Source: CAYSWK01 sp964434735 (GTDB lineage: Archaea; Micrarchaeota; Micrarchaeia; Anstonellales; Bilamarchaeaceae). Taken from it: a stretch of DNA of 64,000 nt. Made by a program: the position numbers and the translations under genes. The stretch spans positions 39,072 through 103,071 of the forward strand of contig CAYSWK010000002.1 in NCBI GenBank assembly GCA_964434735.1, read 5' to 3'. The notes under the pieces were generated by a model. The model did no database searches, was not told the DNA's origin, and worked only from the letters and a program-made list of their open reading frames with translations. How positions within the stretch are numbered: the first letter of the stretch is position 1; each line of letters starts with the position of its first letter. Shown one piece after another: positions 60,222 to 64,000 of the stretch.

Positions 60222-60655
60222 TATACTACCCCCCATCTCTCAAGTAAATGCGGATTGCCTATGTGCTCAGCCTCATCAAGAAGCTCTGCCAACTTCATTG
60301 CTTCCTTAATACTTCTTGGCGAGCAAAACTTTGAAAAATCCCCTTCGGGAGGCAAGGGCTTTCCAAGGCGTTTTTCAAGTGCTGCAAAGGCAAGGTCTTC
60401 AAAATTTACTGGTTTTTTCGTGCTTGCCATAAGGTCAAGAAAATCATTAATGCGATTATTAATTTGTGTAAGAATGGGTGAAGGTTGAGGGGGTGCGACT
60501 TTTTTTTCAGCAGGAACGACCTTTTGAAGTTTTGGAGGGGCTTTTTTTGGTTTGGCGTTGGCAACGGCTAATTTCCGTTCCTGTTCTTCTTCTTTTCGCC
60601 TTACCTCTAACTCTTCAGAAGTTTTTCGCTTGCGGCGGGGCGATGGCGATTCCAT
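60221..60655 (-). CDS. Small hypothetical protein with basic, Pro/Lys-rich N-terminus
   Basis: 144 codons. Residues 1-60 are Lys, Arg, Glu and Pro-rich (RRKRKTSEELEVRRKEEE) and probably flexible; residues 65-144 form a compact helical domain (NNRINDFLDLM, EDLAFAALEKRLG, SIKEAMKLAELLDEAE). It could bind nucleic acid. It is translationally coupled to the gene at 59883 and lies 51 nt after polB on the same strand. Function unknown. Confidence 0.72.
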   Translation of the reverse strand: MESPSPRRKRKTSEELEVRRKEEEQERKLAVANAKPKKAPPKLQKVVPAEKKVAPPQPSPILTQINNRINDFLDLMASTKKPVNFEDLAFAALEKRLGKPLPPEGDFSKFCSPRSIKEAMKLAELLDEAEHIGNPHLLERWGVV

Positions 60656-60706
60656 GGCTCGATTATACAGGATAAGTATATAAAAGTATCAAAACGTGTT
60701 TGCGTA

Positions 60707-63097
60707 TTAGAAGAAATCGCCAAGGCCTTTTTGCTTGCCTCCGACTTTCAAAGAATGCTCATCATAACCGAGCTCTTTGAGAATTTTCATGCAAGAAGGA
60801 ATAATTTGATTATTAATATAATATTCGGGATCGTAATCCTTTGCAAGGTCAAGAAGCATTGCCTTTTCAGAAACGGTTTTGCCGGAAGTAGTGATGACGT
60901 ACCTCACCGAACTTCCCCTTCCGAATGTGGAAGCGCGTTCCTTCCCTGCTTTTCGTACGGCAGAGACTTCGGGTGAAATGATTTCATAATGGTCTGGCGA
61001 TTTTGTAAGCTGAGTTGTTATTGCCAGTTTGTCAAGCGCAACAGTTCCTGAGCGCAAAAGCTCAATCGTATCCCGCACAATCTTGACTGCCTTTTCCTTT
61101 GAACCGTCTTTCAAGATTGCTTCAAGCACCGCTTTTTGAGTTTCACGCGCAACAATACTCCAATCGCGGCGCACAAGCTCAAACCCGCGCACCTTGATGC
61201 GGCCATCCTCGGAAATAAGCGCATATTTCTTTTTCGCGCCGACATCACCCGAGTCCTTGGATGCGCCGGTGCGTTTTGAAACAAATACACCGCGCGGATA
61301 AAATGCTTCGAGTTCAAGCTCCATTTTTTCAGGCAACGACTTGTTTATCTCTGACATGAACGAGAGCACGTCTTCTTTTTTTGAATACAAAAGCATAATG
61401 GAATCAGTATCAGAATACAAAACCTTGAATCCTTTCTTTTCGGCATGAGTTATAACGTCAGTAATGTGCTTTCTTCCCCAGGCGGTTATGCTTTCGGTGC
61501 ATTCCTTTGAATACCAGCGCGAGCGGGCGTAACCAAGGTAACCAAAGAAGGAATTATTGATAATTTTAAGCGCAAACTGACGGGCATATGCACTTTTATA
61601 TCCGGGGGAATCGGGTGCATGCTTTTTCAATTCGTGCTTAAGCGATGTACGTAAATCCATCATCCACTCAAGCGTCTTTGGAACGAGCCCCTTTACGTCT
61701 TTTCTAAATAAAGCTCCGGTTGGTGAAACATGATGGGGAACGTTTGCATCCTTAGGATTGAGCGTAAACGGATCGATATTATACGAAACGATTATGGACG
61801 GATATAGCCCGCGAAAATCCATAACTGCAATATTTTCGTATACGCCCGGCTCAGGCAATTTTACGTATGCCCCTTGCACAGGATTAAGCTCACGGGCCTG
61901 CACCTCGTTGCCCGAAGGCTTTGAGGGGAGGATAATTCCATCATGCACCGATTCGCACATAAGAAGGCTTTCAACAAGCTGACCGGAAGTAGAAAGTGCG
62001 CAATCAAAAAGCGGAACCCGCGTAAGACGGGAAAGCTCCATAACTAAGGGAAGAAAATATTCTCCTAGTTTCCAGGTAAGCTCCGCATCATGTTTAGAAT
62101 ATTCACAGAGGATTTCAAGCTGGTTGTCATCCCATAATTGCCAGACGTTTTTTTGCACGCCCGACTTCTTGGTTTCTCCAAGCACTTCCTTTGCAATGGC
62201 TTGAAGCGTAAATTCCTGTGCCTTAATAAGGCCAATAAATCCGAAAAACCGTACGAGCGGGTACAAATCAATATGGATACGCCCAGGGATCTTCATCCCG
62301 GTAATCATTCCCTTGGTAACCTTACGCATGCCTGGACGCGTACCGATGGCAACGTCAATTTTAAGCGCATCACAGCGAGTACGAATATAAGGCAAATCAA
62401 ACTGTGAAGAATTATACCCGTACATAATGTCCGGATCAAGCTCAGCAAGATGTTTTGAAAATACCTCAAGAAGAGACTTCTCATCAGCAACGACAGAAAC
62501 GTACGGTGCGACATATTTTTTATACGTAATAACCTTGCCGTGAGCGCTTCCATAGCTTGCCATAAGAATGGGGTCCTTTTCGGGATGCGGTGCGCCGCCC
62601 GGATTATACGTTTCAAGGTCAAACGCAAGAGAAGAAAGAGGAAGCTGCCCTGTCGAAGTCCCCTTAATAATCTTCTTTATGATTTGGCCTTCCCGCTCAT
62701 AACTAACAGGCAAAAAAGGCGTAAGGCCCAAATCCATGATGAAACGTTTTCCAAACGGAATGTTGGTCTCATAACATTGGTAGGGCATTGCGTCTTTGAA
62801 AAGAGGAAGATCTGAAGGGGAATGTGCATATAATTTCAAAAGGCGTTTCTTGGTGCCTTCAACGGTACGCGCCGTTTCTTCAACGCGCTTAGGCGCCGCA
62901 AGCGTTCCATCTTTACGGCGGACTTTAAGCTTGAGCAACTGGTCTTCATGGCCAACAGCATCAACATACAAATACGGATCATAAGGAAAATAAAGGTACA
63001 GCCTTCCCTTGGTGCCTTTAAGGTAAAGACGCACGAACGTCTCGTTATTCTTCAGCACGGACTCTGCGTCAAGAAAAACTGCCTTTCTGACAACCAT
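60707..63097 (-). CDS. polB: Family B DNA polymerase with C-terminal PIP box
   Basis: 796 codons. Exonuclease motifs: LAFDLETYNPG (Exo I), YGYNSSQFDLPYI (Exo II), YSKHDAELTWKL (Exo III). Polymerase motifs: MDFRGLYPSIIVSYNIDP (A), KIINNSFFGYLGY (B) and LYSDTDSIMLL (C, with the two catalytic Asp). The chain ends KQKGLGDFF, a PCNA-interacting PIP box. This is a replicative polymerase with proofreading. The PCNA gene is at 47535-48281. No intein or insertion is visible. Confidence 0.96.
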   Translation of the reverse strand: MVVRKAVFLDAESVLKNNETFVRLYLKGTKGRLYLYFPYDPYLYVDAVGHEDQLLKLKVRRKDGTLAAPKRVEETARTVEGTKKRLLKLYAHSPSDLPLFKDAMPYQCYETNIPFGKRFIMDLGLTPFLPVSYEREGQIIKKIIKGTSTGQLPLSSLAFDLETYNPGGAPHPEKDPILMASYGSAHGKVITYKKYVAPYVSVVADEKSLLEVFSKHLAELDPDIMYGYNSSQFDLPYIRTRCDALKIDVAIGTRPGMRKVTKGMITGMKIPGRIHIDLYPLVRFFGFIGLIKAQEFTLQAIAKEVLGETKKSGVQKNVWQLWDDNQLEILCEYSKHDAELTWKLGEYFLPLVMELSRLTRVPLFDCALSTSGQLVESLLMCESVHDGIILPSKPSGNEVQARELNPVQGAYVKLPEPGVYENIAVMDFRGLYPSIIVSYNIDPFTLNPKDANVPHHVSPTGALFRKDVKGLVPKTLEWMMDLRTSLKHELKKHAPDSPGYKSAYARQFALKIINNSFFGYLGYARSRWYSKECTESITAWGRKHITDVITHAEKKGFKVLYSDTDSIMLLYSKKEDVLSFMSEINKSLPEKMELELEAFYPRGVFVSKRTGASKDSGDVGAKKKYALISEDGRIKVRGFELVRRDWSIVARETQKAVLEAILKDGSKEKAVKIVRDTIELLRSGTVALDKLAITTQLTKSPDHYEIISPEVSAVRKAGKERASTFGRGSSVRYVITTSGKTVSEKAMLLDLAKDYDPEYYINNQIIPSCMKILKELGYDEHSLKVGGKQKGLGDFF

Positions 63098-63140
63098 AGA
63101 AGGTACTTCTCAGGAAGAGGTTAAAAGCACACGGTAAAAA

Positions 63141-63836
63141 TTAAGGGGCGACCCCTGAGGCCGTTGCTGCCAGCGGGGGCATTTGGCTTACCAAAAACGG
63201 AACCACAAAAACCAAATACGCCAATGCAAACACTACGGAAAAGAGAATTGCGGGGACAATAAATACGATTACTGCCTTCAACATGCTCAAGGTATGAACC
63301 GCAGCAATGCTTTGGATACGCAAGTAAAGCGACCAAACAGCTATGCCTATCAACACGGGAAGCAAAAAACAGGTAAGGCAATTGATGAACGGCACATTTC
63401 CAAGAATTGCTACAAACGCATAAAGAGGCAACATTGCAAGAGAGGTGCTCGCAACAGCTGCCGAAGTAAGGCCAAAATGATTTGAATACGTGCCCTTGCC
63501 TCCAAGAAGTTTTGCGACTAAAAATTCTGCACCGCTAAAAAGGAATGTTTGAATAAAGGAAACAAAAGGCACGGCAACTGCGTACATTGCAATAAACGTC
63601 AAAGTAAACAGGGGATTGATAATGACGGAAATAAGGTAATTAAAGACAGAAAGAATATGAATAGGGAAAAGGCCGACTGCCCAGTCAAACAATCCCTGGC
63701 TTATCGTTGAAGCGCTTGCATACTTTGAGTGTGATTTTGGATTAAGGAACATATCCGCATACTGATCCTTACGGGAAAAGGGAAGCAGCGCAAACCATTG
63801 CCTAAAATACTGTGAAACGGTGTTGAATACGTCCAT
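63141..63836 (-). CDS. Yip1-family-like polytopic membrane protein
   Basis: 231 codons from the ATG at 63836; an ATG at 63851 is closer to the AT box and less likely. About five membrane helices are predicted. LLGGKGTYSNHFGLTSAAVASTSLAMLPL and the late segment HTLSMLKAVIVFIVP resemble the Yip1 domain of prokaryotic membrane proteins (G-kGs-... then P-rich helices). Function in archaea is unknown. It stands 43 nt upstream of polB on the same strand. Confidence 0.78.
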   Translation of the reverse strand: MDVFNTVSQYFRQWFALLPFSRKDQYADMFLNPKSHSKYASASTISQGLFDWAVGLFPIHILSVFNYLISVIINPLFTLTFIAMYAVAVPFVSFIQTFLFSGAEFLVAKLLGGKGTYSNHFGLTSAAVASTSLAMLPLYAFVAILGNVPFINCLTCFLLPVLIGIAVWSLYLRIQSIAAVHTLSMLKAVIVFIVPAILFSVVFALAYLVFVVPFLVSQMPPLAATASGVAP

Positions 63837-63936
63837 ACAATCAAATATCATACATGTGGGAAAATTAAAAAAGAGACCGTGCGCGAGGAGTTATAAAAAC
63901 AATAAAATGAAAAAATACCTGAAAAATAAGAAAAAA

Positions 63937-64000
63937 TTATTTTCTAAATGACTTTTCCTTTTCAACTAATTCATCAAGAACGTCTGCGTGAATAAACCTT
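63937..64000 (-). CDS. C-terminal end of a gene, partial (runs off right edge)
   Basis: A minus-strand frame open from the window edge ends at TAA (63937-63939) and encodes RFIHADVLDELVEKEKSFRK. The frame is helical and charged. Only about 20 residues are visible, so no family can be named. Sequence 63852-63936 before the next gene is AT-rich with a TATA-like box and no other feature. Confidence 0.5.
   Translation of the reverse strand, partial: RFIHADVLDELVEKEKSFRK

Noticed and set aside
1..64000. CRISPR arrays, restriction-modification or other defence islands, insertion sequences
   Set aside because: No regularly spaced repeats, transposase, methyltransferase-endonuclease pair or known defence gene was seen on either strand.

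Overview
The window is archaeal. It carries an archaeal sliding clamp (PCNA), family B DNA polymerase with a PCNA-binding tail, SecD/SecF, Pus10, deoxyhypusine synthase, a CTP-type riboflavin kinase fused to a winged helix, pyruvoyl-dependent arginine decarboxylase, archaeal-type Trp- and Gly-tRNA synthetases and two tRNA genes with introns at position 37/38. The splicing endonuclease is a single 390-residue chain with the three-unit layout first described in ARMAN-type archaea. With compact spacing, very short leaders and many lineage-specific proteins, this points to a DPANN archaeon near Micrarchaeota/Diapherotrites; the phylum is an inference. A run of 100 N at 25956-26055 marks a scaffold join, so order across it is not proven by sequence.

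Layout. 1-5.7 kb: a minus-strand operon of three large, mostly Pro/Ala/Glu-rich proteins of unknown function. 5.8-10.3 kb: PIN nuclease, M24 peptidase, LemA-like protein, adenine deaminase and PurE. 10.3-10.8 kb: an RNA locus with an intron-containing tRNA-Leu(UAA), a string of hairpins and a C/D box guide RNA. 10.8-14 kb: a secreted transglutaminase-like protein, an HemK2-type methyltransferase and small unknown genes including a 59-residue HTH protein. 14-25 kb: asparagine synthetase, glycosyltransferases, a sugar-nucleotide epimerase and a large membrane protein (surface glycan genes), mixed with a lipoprotein metallopeptidase, arginine decarboxylase and a 2Fe-2S ferredoxin. 26-32.6 kb: tRNA endonuclease, an Asp-rich lipoprotein, a nucleoside hydrolase coupled to a HAD-phosphoribosyltransferase fusion, a YkgJ protein and RbkR. 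32.6-38 kb: a PurD-like ATP-grasp enzyme, a ParB-like protein coupled to a TPR protein, and an MntR-MntH operon with a perfect palindromic operator. 38-52.8 kb: a PEP-synthase-like protein, TrpRS, a beta-CASP RNase, a small K+ channel with an E1-like protein, an 856-residue solenoid protein, PCNA, deoxyhypusine synthase, PurQ and an orphan histidine kinase. 52.8-53.3 kb: a second hairpin array beside an intron-containing tRNA-Ala(CGC). 53.3-64 kb: a glyS-MBL lipoprotein-secF-secD operon with 4-nt overlaps, then pus10, two small genes, polB and a Yip1-like membrane protein.

Three themes cut across the window. (1) TATA-like boxes sit about 24-28 nt before many start codons, so leaderless transcription looks common; five divergent gene pairs share one AT box midway between start codons only 51-54 nt apart. 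(2) A 31-nt hairpin element occurs inside the tRNA-Leu intron and again directly after tRNA-Ala, next to two strings of small hairpins. (3) Purine metabolism is well represented (PurE, PurQ, PurD-like, adenine deaminase, nucleoside hydrolase, HAD-PRTase). All functions are read from motifs; no database search was run.
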